NCBI RefSeq assembly: GCF_009299475.1
Contig: NZ_WBSN01000005.1
Location: forward strand, 1-64,000
Origin: Bifidobacterium avesanii
GTDB lineage: Bacteria; Actinomycetota; Actinomycetes; Actinomycetales; Bifidobacteriaceae
Reading direction: 5' to 3'
Length of the DNA: 64,000 bases
The translations under genes were made by a program, and so were the position numbers. The notes beneath the pieces are model-generated. The model did not search any database. It was not told the DNA's origin and saw only the letters and a list, made by a program, of their open reading frames with translations. How positions within the stretch are numbered: the stretch's first letter is position 1; each line of letters begins with the position of its first letter. Positions 15,735-24,794 of the stretch are shown piece by piece.

Positions 15735-17282
15735 TCAGCCGACCACACCCAGCGTGGGGTGCGCGTAGACCTGCGCGCGCAGCGGCGTCAGGGCGCGCGG
15801 CTCGATCACGGCGACCGCGCCGACGTGCTTGTCGTTGAGGTCGCCGCGGGACAGCGTCACGTTCCAGCTGGCAGCGGACGACGGATCGTCCATGCGCAAT
15901 GCGGCCACGCCCTGCCCCAGTTCGGATGCGGCGAATGACGCCGCACCGTTCGCCGTGAGGTCGATCTTCCGCTCGCCGAGCAGCTTGCCGTCCGCATCGT
16001 AGGCGGACACCGTCGCCGAAGCGGCATCGCGCGTCGCATTCGTCACGTTGACCGTGGCGTCCACCTGCTCGGGCACCGCGACCGCCGAGGACGCGGCCGG
16101 ACTGCCGCCCGCCACCACGGCGAAATCGGCCTGCCCGCCGTCGCCGGAGCGCGTGAGCACGGCGGAGGCGGTCACCCCGGCGTCGGCCGTGACGCCCACG
16201 CCGATCGCGTCGGCCGGGGGCGCGCCCAGATCGGCGACCTGCGCCCTGCCGCCCTCGAGGGAGACGGTCTGCGCGGAGGCCAGGCCGTTGGCGGTGATCC
16301 ACGACAGGTCCACCGAGGTCCCCTCCTGCGCGAGCAGCAGCACCTTGACGCCCTGGGCGCCCTGCACGCCGGCGATGGCGATGCGCTGCGCGGCGTCGGG
16401 CGAATCGAGCACATAGTCGTTGCCCTGCGGCGTCAGGCCGTTCATGGCGGTGGCGCGCACCACGGCGCTCACCGGCGTCTCCTTGCTCGTCACGGTCACA
16501 TACAGCGCGTCCTGGCCGGGCGCCGCGGCGGACAGGTCGAAGACCGTTTCGGCATTGGCGCTCACGGACAGGGTGCCGGACAGGTTCAGCGACATGCGTC
16601 CCGAGGCGGAGGTGCCCCAGACCTGCACGTTCACGGTCGTCGCCTTGGCGGTGGCGTTGGACACCACGAGGCGCTCGGACCAGCCGGTCTGGGTGGCCGG
16701 CACCAGGAACTCGTGGCTCAGGCCAGCGTCCACGCAGCTGGTGGCGGCCAGGCCCCTGAGGTCGCCGGAGGACGCCCACGACACGGTGGCCGAGGAGACG
16801 CCGGTGCCGTCGGCGGCGGACAGCAGGCGCGTGGTCTGCAGGATCGAGCCGTCGTCCGCGTTGCCCGCGAGGGTGCGCACCGCGGAGGCGTCGGTGGGAT
16901 CCTTGTCCTCCAGCTCGCCCTTGTCCTCGCCCGTCATGGATGCGATGCGCGAGCTGTACACCGAGCCGAAGGCCACGTAGCGCGACGAGGACGCGATGTC
17001 TCCCTCGCTGGTCTGGAAGGCGCTGTCACCGTATTGGGCGTTGTCGCTCAGCGTCATGCGCGCCGGGCAGTAGTTGACGCCCACGCGCTGGCTGACGGTC
17101 TGCCCGACGGCGGACGTGTCGCGCGAGCCGCCGAGGACGAACCCCGGCAGCGGGCGCACCACGATCATGCCGATGAGCAGGGCCACCATGGCGACGAGCG
17201 TGACGAGCCCCGTCACCGCCTTGCCGACGGTCCAGCCGGTCTTCCGATGGGTCGTTGACGTTATGCCGCGCTTGCCGCTCAT
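15735..17282 (-). CDS. DUF5719-family membrane-anchored protein
   Basis: A 515-residue protein with an N-terminal membrane anchor (about residues 18-45, VTLVAMVALLIGMIVVRPLPG) and a large extracytoplasmic part rich in beta-type Ala/Val/Thr sequence. It fits the actinobacterial DUF5719 family, usually found next to a large GT2 transferase as here. The ATG overlaps the stop of that gene (ATGA), so translation is coupled. A role with the transferase in envelope glycan assembly is inferred from context only. Confidence 0.75.
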   Translation of the reverse strand: MSGKRGITSTTHRKTGWTVGKAVTGLVTLVAMVALLIGMIVVRPLPGFVLGGSRDTSAVGQTVSQRVGVNYCPARMTLSDNAQYGDSAFQTSEGDIASSSRYVAFGSVYSSRIASMTGEDKGELEDKDPTDASAVRTLAGNADDGSILQTTRLLSAADGTGVSSATVSWASSGDLRGLAATSCVDAGLSHEFLVPATQTGWSERLVVSNATAKATTVNVQVWGTSASGRMSLNLSGTLSVSANAETVFDLSAAAPGQDALYVTVTSKETPVSAVVRATAMNGLTPQGNDYVLDSPDAAQRIAIAGVQGAQGVKVLLLAQEGTSVDLSWITANGLASAQTVSLEGGRAQVADLGAPPADAIGVGVTADAGVTASAVLTRSGDGGQADFAVVAGGSPAASSAVAVPEQVDATVNVTNATRDAASATVSAYDADGKLLGERKIDLTANGAASFAASELGQGVAALRMDDPSSAASWNVTLSRGDLNDKHVGAVAVIEPRALTPLRAQVYAHPTLGVVG

Positions 17283-20200
17283 GCCTGCTCCTGCTCTCGT
17301 CTGCGAATGCTGGGAAGTGCCACCAGGACGTACAGCACGACGACCACGCCGGCGCCCCACAGCCACGCCCAGCGCCATACGTTGGCCCGTGCGTCCTCCA
17401 GCCCGGTCAGGTCGACGCCCTGCGTGGCCGCGTCGGCCAGCGTGAGGCGGAAGTACGTGCCGGACGCGTTGCTCACCACGCTCTGCGTGCCCTCGCTGGC
17501 GGTGATGTTGGACACCAGCGCGTCGTACGAGGGATCGTCGGTCACGTCGCCGGAGGCCGGAGCAACGAACACGCCGCCGAATCCGAGGTCGCTCAGCGTG
17601 CGGATCGCCTCGGCGTCCCCGTTGCTCAGCAGCTGCGACGCGGCGGTGGCCATGCGCCCGGTGGCGTCGTCCTCCAGTCCGGAGACGACACGCGCGTGGA
17701 CGACGGGCGTGTTGTCGATGATCTCGCCGCGCGCGGTGCGCATCACGGTGAAGTCGACGACGGTGGACGACTGGGCGCTGAGCGCGAGGATGCGGTGCGC
17801 CGGATTCTGGTCCAGATAGTCCACGGCGACCATGGGCAGCCCGCGGTCCGTGGCGGTCACGCCGCCGGCGGCGAGCGTGCGCTGTGCGCCGAGCGCGCCC
17901 CACAGGGCCACGAAGCACGCCAGCGCCACGGTCAGCGCGGTGCGGCCGATTCTGGCCCACGCGGTTTTGCCGTCGCGCTGCGCCGCGCGGCGGTCGGAGG
18001 TCATCATGCCGACCAGCGGGTTGAAGCGCTTGACCGCGCCGCCGGCCACCTGGCACACGCAGGCGATCACGCCGAGCATGGCCATGGCGAAGCCGGGCAG
18101 CACGGAGCCGGCCACCTGACCTTCGCCGTCCACGCCGACGGCGACGCGCGCGGAGACGAGCGACAGCAGCGCGCCGGCGATGATGACAACCCACATCATG
18201 CGCGACATGCGCAGCGCCATGGGCAGCAGCAGCGCCGCCACGGCCAGCGCCGCGAGGGCGAGCACCGAGACGATGGCGAGGACGCCGAGCCAGTGTTCGG
18301 CGGCGGGCACGTCGGTCCACGACGCGGGCAGCTCGAGTCCGAACGCGTGCGCGGTGATGTCAGCGAGGCTCATGGCCTGCGGGGCGCCGTTCGCCGCGGA
18401 GGACGGCAGCATGACGTCCGCGAACAGCTCGCGCCACTCGCCGGAGCCGATGTGCCGCACCGCGTTGACCAGCGTGGGCGCCAGCGTGAACGCGGCGGGC
18501 ACGGGGATGAGAAGCAGCGTGGGGCGGTGGCGGCGCACCAGCATGAGGAACGCCACGAAGACGAGCAACAGCGGCAGCAGCGTCTGCGGTTCGGCGTCCA
18601 CGACGGGGATGAAGCACAGCGAGGCGAGGGCCGCGCGCTGCACCGAGGCGACGGGCTTGACCGGGTCCTCCGTGAGGTACATGGCCGTGGCGCGGAAGGT
18701 GAAGGCGAACGCCGCGGGCAGGAACGCCATGAAGACGAGCATGGCGAGGTTGCCGGCGTGGTACAGGCCCATGGCGGCGGCGAGCGTGCCCCACAGCAGG
18801 CCGCACACCACGCGCACCGGGTTGGAGCGGGTGAACACGCCGGCGAGCGCCCAGAACGACAGCGCGGACAGGGGCGCGGCGGCGAGGTAGATCAGGGCCA
18901 TGGCCGCGGCCACGTTGCCGCCGGTCAGCACCGCGGCGCCGGCCAGCACCAGCAGGAACGGCGACGGGGGACCCGCGAGGCCCACACCGAGGCCGAAGCT
19001 GTACGGCGTGGTGGCGGCGTCCACCAGCTGCCCGTAGGACGCCCCGGTGGGCAGCAGCGTCTCGGAGGCGAGCCGGCCGCCCGCGAACAGCCCGCGCACC
19101 ACGTTCCAGCGCAGCGCGGTGACCGCGGCGGCCAGCGCGACGGCCATGACGGCGGCCCACGAGGCGCGCACGCGCCACTGGCGGCGCAGATGTGCCTTGG
19201 CGAGCGGGCTCAGCAGAGTGACGTAGCGCTGCGATTCGAAGGCGCGCATGCGCTCCCGCCACCGCTTGAGCTGCTGCCGGTTGGCCACGAGCACGCCCAG
19301 CCGGCCCAATGAGGTGACGGACTGGCGGGCGACGCGCTTTCTGGCACGGGACGCCCCGGCCACGCCGGCGAGCGCGCGCCACGGCAGGGCGAGCTCGCAC
19401 GCGGCCTCGTACGGCTTCTTGGCGAACAGGAGCGCGAAGAACAGGCCGAAGGACTTGACGAGCAGCCACAGCCACTGGAGGGGCCAGCGTCCGCGGCGCA
19501 CGTCGGTGATGCGGTAGCGCTGGCTCGCGGTGATGCGCTGGAGGGCCGAGTTGAGGGCGTCGTCCTCGTCCACCGCCTCGCCGGAGCGGGTGCGCACGCC
19601 CTCGAGGCGCGCGCGCCGGTGGGCGATGACCGCCTTGGGCACCACGAGCACGCGGCCGCCGTTGAGGCACACGCGGCGGCAGAAGTCCTTGGACTCGCCG
19701 AAGGAGGTGAACCAGCCGTCGGCGCCGCCCAGGGTGCGCCACACGGACAGGGGCACGAGCGCGCCGGCGAGCGACACGGCGAACACGTCCTGTCGCCCGT
19801 CGTACTGCTCCTGATCGGGTTCGCCGTCCACGACGAGGCTGGCGACCCGGTGGTGCGGGGCGGCGTAGTAGCCGACGTTGTGCAGCGCGTCGGAGTCCCA
19901 GGCGAGCTGCTTGGCGCCGATCACCGAGGCGCCGGGCACGTTGCGGTGCGCCTCGACGAGCGTTTCGAGGCACGAGGGGTCGCGCGGGCGCGAATCGTCG
20001 TGCAGCAGCCAGACGGATTCGGCCGTCTCGGGCAGACGGGCGGCGCGCAGGGCCTTGTCCACGGCGTCCCCGAACGACGCGGCCCCCTTGACGCCCACGA
20101 GCTGCACCTGCGCGGTGGCGACCTGCGGCAGGCGGTCGACGCGCGGGGCGTGCGGGCGGATGACCTCCATCGTGGAATACACGGGTTTGGGCGTCTGACC

Positions 20201-20410
20201 GCTGCAGTCGGCGACGATGACGACGCCGGGCAGCGTGCGCTGGGCCAGCACGGCCCTCACGGTGTCCGCGAGGAAGCGGCGGTCCTTTTCTACGGTGACG
20301 ACGGCGACGACGGTCATGTCCACGTCCTGGCGCACGCCGCGGGGACGGGCTGCGAGCGCGTTCACCAGAATCTGCTGCACGCCTGCGTCCGTTGAGGTCT
20401 CGAAAGTCAT
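17279..20410 (-). CDS. Giant family 2 glycosyltransferase with polytopic membrane domain
   Basis: A 1043-residue protein. The N-terminal GT-A domain (about 30-300) reads VAVVTVEKDRRFLADTVRAV, WLLHDDSRPRDP (the metal-binding DxD-like region), DVFAVSLAGALV and FGESKDFCRRV. The remaining 650 residues contain about 12 hydrophobic segments and a C-terminal extracytoplasmic part before a last helix. It probably transfers or exports sugars for a surface polysaccharide. It lies 35 bp below whiB and overlaps the DUF5719 gene, so the three form one operon. Confidence 0.85.
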   Translation of the reverse strand: MTFETSTDAGVQQILVNALAARPRGVRQDVDMTVVAVVTVEKDRRFLADTVRAVLAQRTLPGVVIVADCSGQTPKPVYSTMEVIRPHAPRVDRLPQVATAQVQLVGVKGAASFGDAVDKALRAARLPETAESVWLLHDDSRPRDPSCLETLVEAHRNVPGASVIGAKQLAWDSDALHNVGYYAAPHHRVASLVVDGEPDQEQYDGRQDVFAVSLAGALVPLSVWRTLGGADGWFTSFGESKDFCRRVCLNGGRVLVVPKAVIAHRRARLEGVRTRSGEAVDEDDALNSALQRITASQRYRITDVRRGRWPLQWLWLLVKSFGLFFALLFAKKPYEAACELALPWRALAGVAGASRARKRVARQSVTSLGRLGVLVANRQQLKRWRERMRAFESQRYVTLLSPLAKAHLRRQWRVRASWAAVMAVALAAAVTALRWNVVRGLFAGGRLASETLLPTGASYGQLVDAATTPYSFGLGVGLAGPPSPFLLVLAGAAVLTGGNVAAAMALIYLAAAPLSALSFWALAGVFTRSNPVRVVCGLLWGTLAAAMGLYHAGNLAMLVFMAFLPAAFAFTFRATAMYLTEDPVKPVASVQRAALASLCFIPVVDAEPQTLLPLLLVFVAFLMLVRRHRPTLLLIPVPAAFTLAPTLVNAVRHIGSGEWRELFADVMLPSSAANGAPQAMSLADITAHAFGLELPASWTDVPAAEHWLGVLAIVSVLALAALAVAALLLPMALRMSRMMWVVIIAGALLSLVSARVAVGVDGEGQVAGSVLPGFAMAMLGVIACVCQVAGGAVKRFNPLVGMMTSDRRAAQRDGKTAWARIGRTALTVALACFVALWGALGAQRTLAAGGVTATDRGLPMVAVDYLDQNPAHRILALSAQSSTVVDFTVMRTARGEIIDNTPVVHARVVSGLEDDATGRMATAASQLLSNGDAEAIRTLSDLGFGGVFVAPASGDVTDDPSYDALVSNITASEGTQSVVSNASGTYFRLTLADAATQGVDLTGLEDARANVWRWAWLWGAGVVVVLYVLVALPSIRRREQEQA

Positions 20411-20445
20411 GGTTCCAGTCTAAGCACAGCCCGCGGTCGGGCGCG

Positions 20446-20745
20446 TCACGCCCTGTTCCTGCGCTCCTTTTTGTAGCGCCGGCGCTCGCGTTCGCTCATG
20501 CCGCCCCAGATGCCGAAGCGCTCGTCGTGGTCGATGGCCCATTCGAGGCACTGCTCGCGCACCTCGCATTCGGCGCAGATGCGCTTGGCGTCGCGCGTGG
20601 AGCCGCCCTTCTCGGGGAAAAAGGCCTCGGGGTCGGTCTGCGCGCACAGGGCCTTGTGCTGCCAGGACAGGTCGCCGTCCGGTTTGAACAGGCCCCACAG
20701 GCGGGACAGCGCGTCGTCGTCGGAATCGTCGAACAGACCCCACAT
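20446..20745 (-). CDS. WhiB-family iron-sulfur transcription regulator (first copy, WhiB2-like)
   Basis: A 99-residue regulator. Four Cys ligands for a [4Fe-4S] cluster are present (ALCAQTDP, ICAECEVREQC), with the GIWGG turn and a basic C-terminal DNA-binding tail (RERRRYKKERRNR). AAGGAGG lies just ahead of the ATG. WhiB2/WhmD relatives control septation and cell division; that subtype is suggested by similarity and by the glycosyltransferase neighbour, not proven. It leads the operon to GT2 and DUF5719 and is divergent from the LCP gene. Confidence 0.9.
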   Translation of the reverse strand: MWGLFDDSDDDALSRLWGLFKPDGDLSWQHKALCAQTDPEAFFPEKGGSTRDAKRICAECEVREQCLEWAIDHDERFGIWGGMSERERRRYKKERRNRA

Positions 20746-21009
20746 GCCGTCCTCCTTCGCCTAGATCCTGCCGTGGCCGTACTAGATTACACACGCGGCC
20801 CCTCGAATTTGTCAAATTGTCTCGCGTCAATGCGGCATCCCGCGCCGCGCATGTGGTATATTGCCGTGTTCGTCAACGCGCCCGCCGTTCCCGGAGCGCG
20901 TTTTGGCCCCGCGGTTGTGCCGTTCATGGGGAGAAATGCCCGCCGTCACCACCCGCTCACACATTCGCGTGTTAACAAGGCTTGCAGCGCATTGCTTTCA
21001 GGAGGGATC

Positions 21010-22425
21010 ATGACGCAGCCATCAGGACACGAACCGCAGGACACGCCGCCGAGCTTCATTCCCTCCGGCTCGCGCAGGCGCGCCGCGCGCACGACCGGCG
21101 ACCAGACGCCGCCGAGCTTCTCCCCCACGCCCGCCTCCCATGGCTCCCACGGCTCCCATGCGGGGCGCGCGCGCACGGCGGGTTCGTCGTCCGCTACCGC
21201 ATCCGCCTCGGCCTCCCAGCCTCCGACCGCCGAACGGCGCTCCACGCCGCCGCTGCGCCGGCCGGCCTCGATTCCCGCCGCACGGGCCGCAACGCCGTCG
21301 CCGCAGCCCGTGCAGTTCCAGCCCAAGGCGCGTTCGCGCGGACGCGTGCCCTCCGCGCGAACCGCTTCGGAGAACGCCTCCCTGCGCCGCCAGCCGTCCC
21401 CCCGTCCCGCGGCGCCGCTTTCCGCTTCCGCCGCGCGACCGGCGAAGTCCGGCGCAGCCTCCACCGCCGTTGCCGTCCGTCGGCGCCGCAATCCCCTGCG
21501 CATCGCGTTGGCCGTATTGCTCGCGCTGATCCTGCTGGCCGGCGTGGGCGTCTTCTCCGCGTGGGGATGGGTGAACGGGCAGCTCGTCAGGCAGAACATG
21601 CTCACCGGCGCGGCCAACACGCCCGCCCAGACCTGGCTGCTGCTCGGCTCCGACGAACGCGACGCGAACGACGGCACCGGCATCAACGACGCCACCGACG
21701 GCTTCCGCACGGACACGATCCTCGTGCTCACCAAGCCTCAGCACGGCAGCAGCTCGCTCATCTCCATCCCGCGCGACTCGCTCGTCGAGGTGAACGGCCG
21801 CAAGATGAAGATCAACGCCGCGGCGGCCGCAGGCGGCTACCCGGCGCTCGTGGGCCAGGTGGAGAAAATCACCGGCATGAACGTGGACCACGTGGCCGTC
21901 ATCCACTTCGGCGGACTCAAGAACGTGGTGGACGCGATCGGCGGCGTGGAGCTGTGCTACGACCGCACCGTCAACGACGTCAAGTCGGGCCTCAACTGGC
22001 AGGCCGGGTGCCACGTCGCGGACGGCGACACCGCGCTCGCGTTCTCCCGCATGCGCTATTCGGACCCCAAGGGCGACTTCGGCCGCGCCGAGCGCCAGCG
22101 GCAGGTGATCTCCGCGATCACCAAGAAGGCGGCCTCCAGGGACACACTGCTCAACTTCGGCAAGGTCAACGCGCTCATGAAGGCCGGCCTCGGCTCGATC
22201 GTCGTGGACGAGAAGGCGAGCCCGTGGAGCCTCGCGCAGATGGCGCTGGCGTTCAAGGCCGCGTCCGGAGACCGGGGCGTGACCGGCACGGTGTACTGGA
22301 CCGACGCGGACTACCGCGGCGCCGGCGTCGGCTCGTCGGTGCTGCTGGACGAGACGCGCAACACGGAGCTTTTCTCGCAGCTCGCCAAGGGCACGCACGA
22401 TCCCGGTACCGTCGGAAGCCTGTGA
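21010..22425 (+). CDS. LytR-CpsA-Psr (LCP) family cell-wall glycopolymer ligase
   Basis: A 471-residue membrane protein predicted to attach polysaccharide or teichoic-type polymers to peptidoglycan. A 160-residue Ser/Pro/Arg-rich cytoplasmic tail precedes one membrane helix (about 164-186). The LCP domain shows LLLGSDER, RTDTILVL, SIPRDS, HFGGLKNVVDAIGGVEL and ALAFSRMRYSDPKGDFGRAERQ with the catalytic Arg and Asp residues. AGGAGG precedes the ATG at five bases. It pairs logically with the divergent WhiB-GT2-DUF5719 operon. Confidence 0.92.
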   Translation: MTQPSGHEPQDTPPSFIPSGSRRRAARTTGDQTPPSFSPTPASHGSHGSHAGRARTAGSSSATASASASQPPTAERRSTPPLRRPASIPAARAATPSPQPVQFQPKARSRGRVPSARTASENASLRRQPSPRPAAPLSASAARPAKSGAASTAVAVRRRRNPLRIALAVLLALILLAGVGVFSAWGWVNGQLVRQNMLTGAANTPAQTWLLLGSDERDANDGTGINDATDGFRTDTILVLTKPQHGSSSLISIPRDSLVEVNGRKMKINAAAAAGGYPALVGQVEKITGMNVDHVAVIHFGGLKNVVDAIGGVELCYDRTVNDVKSGLNWQAGCHVADGDTALAFSRMRYSDPKGDFGRAERQRQVISAITKKAASRDTLLNFGKVNALMKAGLGSIVVDEKASPWSLAQMALAFKAASGDRGVTGTVYWTDADYRGAGVGSSVLLDETRNTELFSQLAKGTHDPGTVGSL

Positions 22426-22501
22426 TTCCGCCGTTTCCCCACATTCGACCACAGGCCGCCCGTGATTTGACCCGCGCCCGTCGGGCCTCCACACTCGGGG
22501 C

Positions 22502-24274
22502 ATGAGGATATTCAACCGCCCGGGGAAAGAGCCGTCCGCCGCCCGTGACCCCGCCGCGCCGTGGATGGTCATGAGCATGCTCGCCCCGGCGTGCGCGCAG
22601 ATCGCCATGGCGGTCATGATGGTGTTGGAGGGCCGCTGGACGTTCGCGATCATGCTGCTGCCCGGCCTGTTTGGCTGCGTCGCCTCGTTCATGGTGATGC
22701 GTTCGCGTCAGTCGGCGCGGCAACCGGGAGGGCCGCCCGGAGCCGGCGACGGAACGCGGGCCGGAATTGATGCCGACGCCGGAGGGACCGCCATCCCCGA
22801 TCTGGAGTCGGTGCCATGGCCCACGCTCATGGGACTGCCGCAGGACGCCTCGCAGTGGTGGCGGGCCGTCGTGCACCGGTGGGCGCTCGCGCGGCAGCGG
22901 CGCGACGACGGCATGCCCGGCATCGGCGGGCTCGGCGCCCACGCCGGGCAGCCGGCGCCGATCGGCATGGGCGAGCATGGCCCGGCCGTCATGGATCTGG
23001 CCACGCACGGGCCGCACGCGCTGGTGGCGGGCACCACCGGTTCGGGCAAGTCGGTGCTGCTCAAGCAGTGGTGCCTGGCATTGGCGGTGAACTATCCGCC
23101 GGACATGCTCGCCATGGTGTTTCTGGACTTCAAGGGCGGGGCCACGTTCCGGGGCCTCGAGGCGCTGCCGCATGCGGTCGGCTGCGTGTCCGACCTGGAC
23201 CTCGCCCATGCGGTGCGCGCGCTCAACGCCATCGAGGCGGAGCTCAAGCGGCGCGAGCGGCTGGTGGCCGAGGCGGGCGGCGCGCAGATCGACGACCTGC
23301 CCGCTCCCCCGCCGCGCCTGCTGGTGATGGTGGACGAGTTCAACGCGCTGAAGGAGCAGCTGCCGGACGCCATGGACCGGCTCACGCGACTGGCGTCGCT
23401 GGGCCGTTCGCTCGGCATGAACCTCGTGGCGTGCACCCAGCATCCCATGGGACAGGTGAGCGCGGCGATGAAGGCCAACATCGCGGTCAACCTGTGCATG
23501 CGCGTGCGCGACGACCTGCAGTCGATCAGCATGCTCGGCACCAAGGCCGCCGCGCTCATCCCCTCCACGAGCCCCGGCGTCGGATATCGCCACGACGGCG
23601 ACGCGCTCGAGGCGTTCCGCTGCGCCCGACCGCAGGACGCCCTCGGGCCGGTGCGCGCGGTGTCCGACGCCGCTCGGTTCTGCGGCGTCAGGCCCGCCGA
23701 GCCGCTGTTCAGCGAGCCGCTGCCCGAATATCTGTCCGGCTCCCACGCCGCCGCGGACGGAAGCGGCGCGATCGTGGGCGCGTGGGACGACGGCGTGCGC
23801 CTCCATCCGTGCGCCATCGGATTCGATGGAGGGTGCGTGGCCGTCATCGGCGGCGCGAAACGCGGCAAGAGCACGCTGATCGCCGGGCTGGCCGCGCGGC
23901 TCGCCCAAGCGGGCGTGCCGTACGCGACCGCCCCGGAACAAGCCGACGCATCCACGCGCGTGGTTCTCGTCGACGACGCCGACGAACTGGCCGATCCGCT
24001 CGGCGGCGACCCGCGGCGCAAGGACTTCGAACGGCTGCTCGCGGACGGTTCGGTGACCGTGGTCTTCGCGCTGTCCTCCGCACGCCGCCTCGGCGACGCC
24101 TCGCGCGTCACCATGCGCATCGTCCTGCCGAGCGGGGACCGCACCGCGGACCTGCTCGCCGGCGCGCCCGCGGACGCGCTCGACCGGGCGGGAGGCGACG
24201 CCACGCGGATTCCCGGACGGGCCGTGGTCGTCGCGCGGGGGCGGGCCGATCCGGTCCAGCTGTGCGACCGCTGA
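22502..24274 (+). CDS. Orphan FtsK/SpoIIIE-EccC-like membrane ATPase
   Basis: A 590-residue protein. Two N-terminal membrane segments (about 21-40 and 43-62) are followed by two P-loop modules. The first has Walker A GTTGSGKS and Walker B LLVMVDEF, plus NLVACTQHP typical of FtsK/EssC domains. The second has GGAKRGKST and VVLVDDADE and looks shorter. This tandem layout resembles type VII secretion EccC ATPases rather than the chromosome translocase, but no ESX core genes or WXG100 substrates are nearby. Its start lies 76 bp after the LCP gene. The function is unknown. Confidence 0.75.
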   Translation: MRIFNRPGKEPSAARDPAAPWMVMSMLAPACAQIAMAVMMVLEGRWTFAIMLLPGLFGCVASFMVMRSRQSARQPGGPPGAGDGTRAGIDADAGGTAIPDLESVPWPTLMGLPQDASQWWRAVVHRWALARQRRDDGMPGIGGLGAHAGQPAPIGMGEHGPAVMDLATHGPHALVAGTTGSGKSVLLKQWCLALAVNYPPDMLAMVFLDFKGGATFRGLEALPHAVGCVSDLDLAHAVRALNAIEAELKRRERLVAEAGGAQIDDLPAPPPRLLVMVDEFNALKEQLPDAMDRLTRLASLGRSLGMNLVACTQHPMGQVSAAMKANIAVNLCMRVRDDLQSISMLGTKAAALIPSTSPGVGYRHDGDALEAFRCARPQDALGPVRAVSDAARFCGVRPAEPLFSEPLPEYLSGSHAAADGSGAIVGAWDDGVRLHPCAIGFDGGCVAVIGGAKRGKSTLIAGLAARLAQAGVPYATAPEQADASTRVVLVDDADELADPLGGDPRRKDFERLLADGSVTVVFALSSARRLGDASRVTMRIVLPSGDRTADLLAGAPADALDRAGGDATRIPGRAVVVARGRADPVQLCDR

Positions 24275-24392
24275 CGGCGAAAAAATCCTCGTCCGTTGGA
24301 GGAACACCCTTGAAAAGTCGGCTCATTCGTGCTTTCCTTCTATAAGGACTTGGAAACGAATCCGCGGACATCGACGTGAAGGAAGGCGACAG

Positions 24393-24671
24393 ATGAGTAG
24401 TGCTTTTGATTGGCGTGCAAAGGCGGCCTGCCGGGACAAGGACCCTGAATTGTTCTTCCCCGTCGGCAACACCGGCGCCGCATACCAGCAGATCGAGGAG
24501 GCCAAGGCCGTGTGCCGCACGTGCAAGGTCATCGACGCGTGCCTCAAGTGCGCCCTCGACACGAATCAGGACTATGGCGTGTGGGGCGGCCTGAGCGAGG
24601 ACGAGCGCCGCGCGCTCAAGCGCCGCGCCATGCGCGCCCGCCGCTCGCAGGCCATGCAGATGCAGGCCTGA
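24393..24671 (+). CDS. whiB1: WhiB1-like iron-sulfur transcription regulator
   Basis: A 92-residue WhiB protein. Cys ligands lie in AACRDKD, VCRTCKVIDAC; the GVWGG turn and a basic tail (ALKRRAMRARRS) complete the family pattern. In mycobacteria WhiB1 is an essential, NO-sensitive repressor and lies next to the gene for PdtaS, the same arrangement as here (convergent kinase gene follows). That synteny supports the subtype. GAAGG precedes the ATG. Confidence 0.88.
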   Translation: MSSAFDWRAKAACRDKDPELFFPVGNTGAAYQQIEEAKAVCRTCKVIDACLKCALDTNQDYGVWGGLSEDERRALKRRAMRARRSQAMQMQA

Positions 24672-24705
24672 CCCGAGCGCCGCGCCATACGCACGGCAGC
24701 GCTTA

Positions 24706-24762
24706 CGCGAAAGGGGTCGGTTCCCGGATACGAACGATATCCGGGAGCCGACCCCTTTCGCG
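24706..24762. terminator. Bidirectional terminator between whiB1 and the histidine kinase
   Basis: A 25-bp stem (24706-24730 with 24738-24762, one G-U pair) closes a 7-base loop. Arms begin CGCGAAAGGGGTCGG and end in the mirror image. It lies between convergent genes and carries short A/T stretches within both arms. Confidence 0.8.
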
Positions 24763-24794
24763 TTGTCTTGGCCGTTGCCTCCGGCCGCCGCGCG

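Noticed and set aside
22502..24274. Chromosome-partition FtsK
   Set aside because: It lacks the four-helix N-terminus and gamma domain and has a second P-loop module, so it is not the cell-division translocase.
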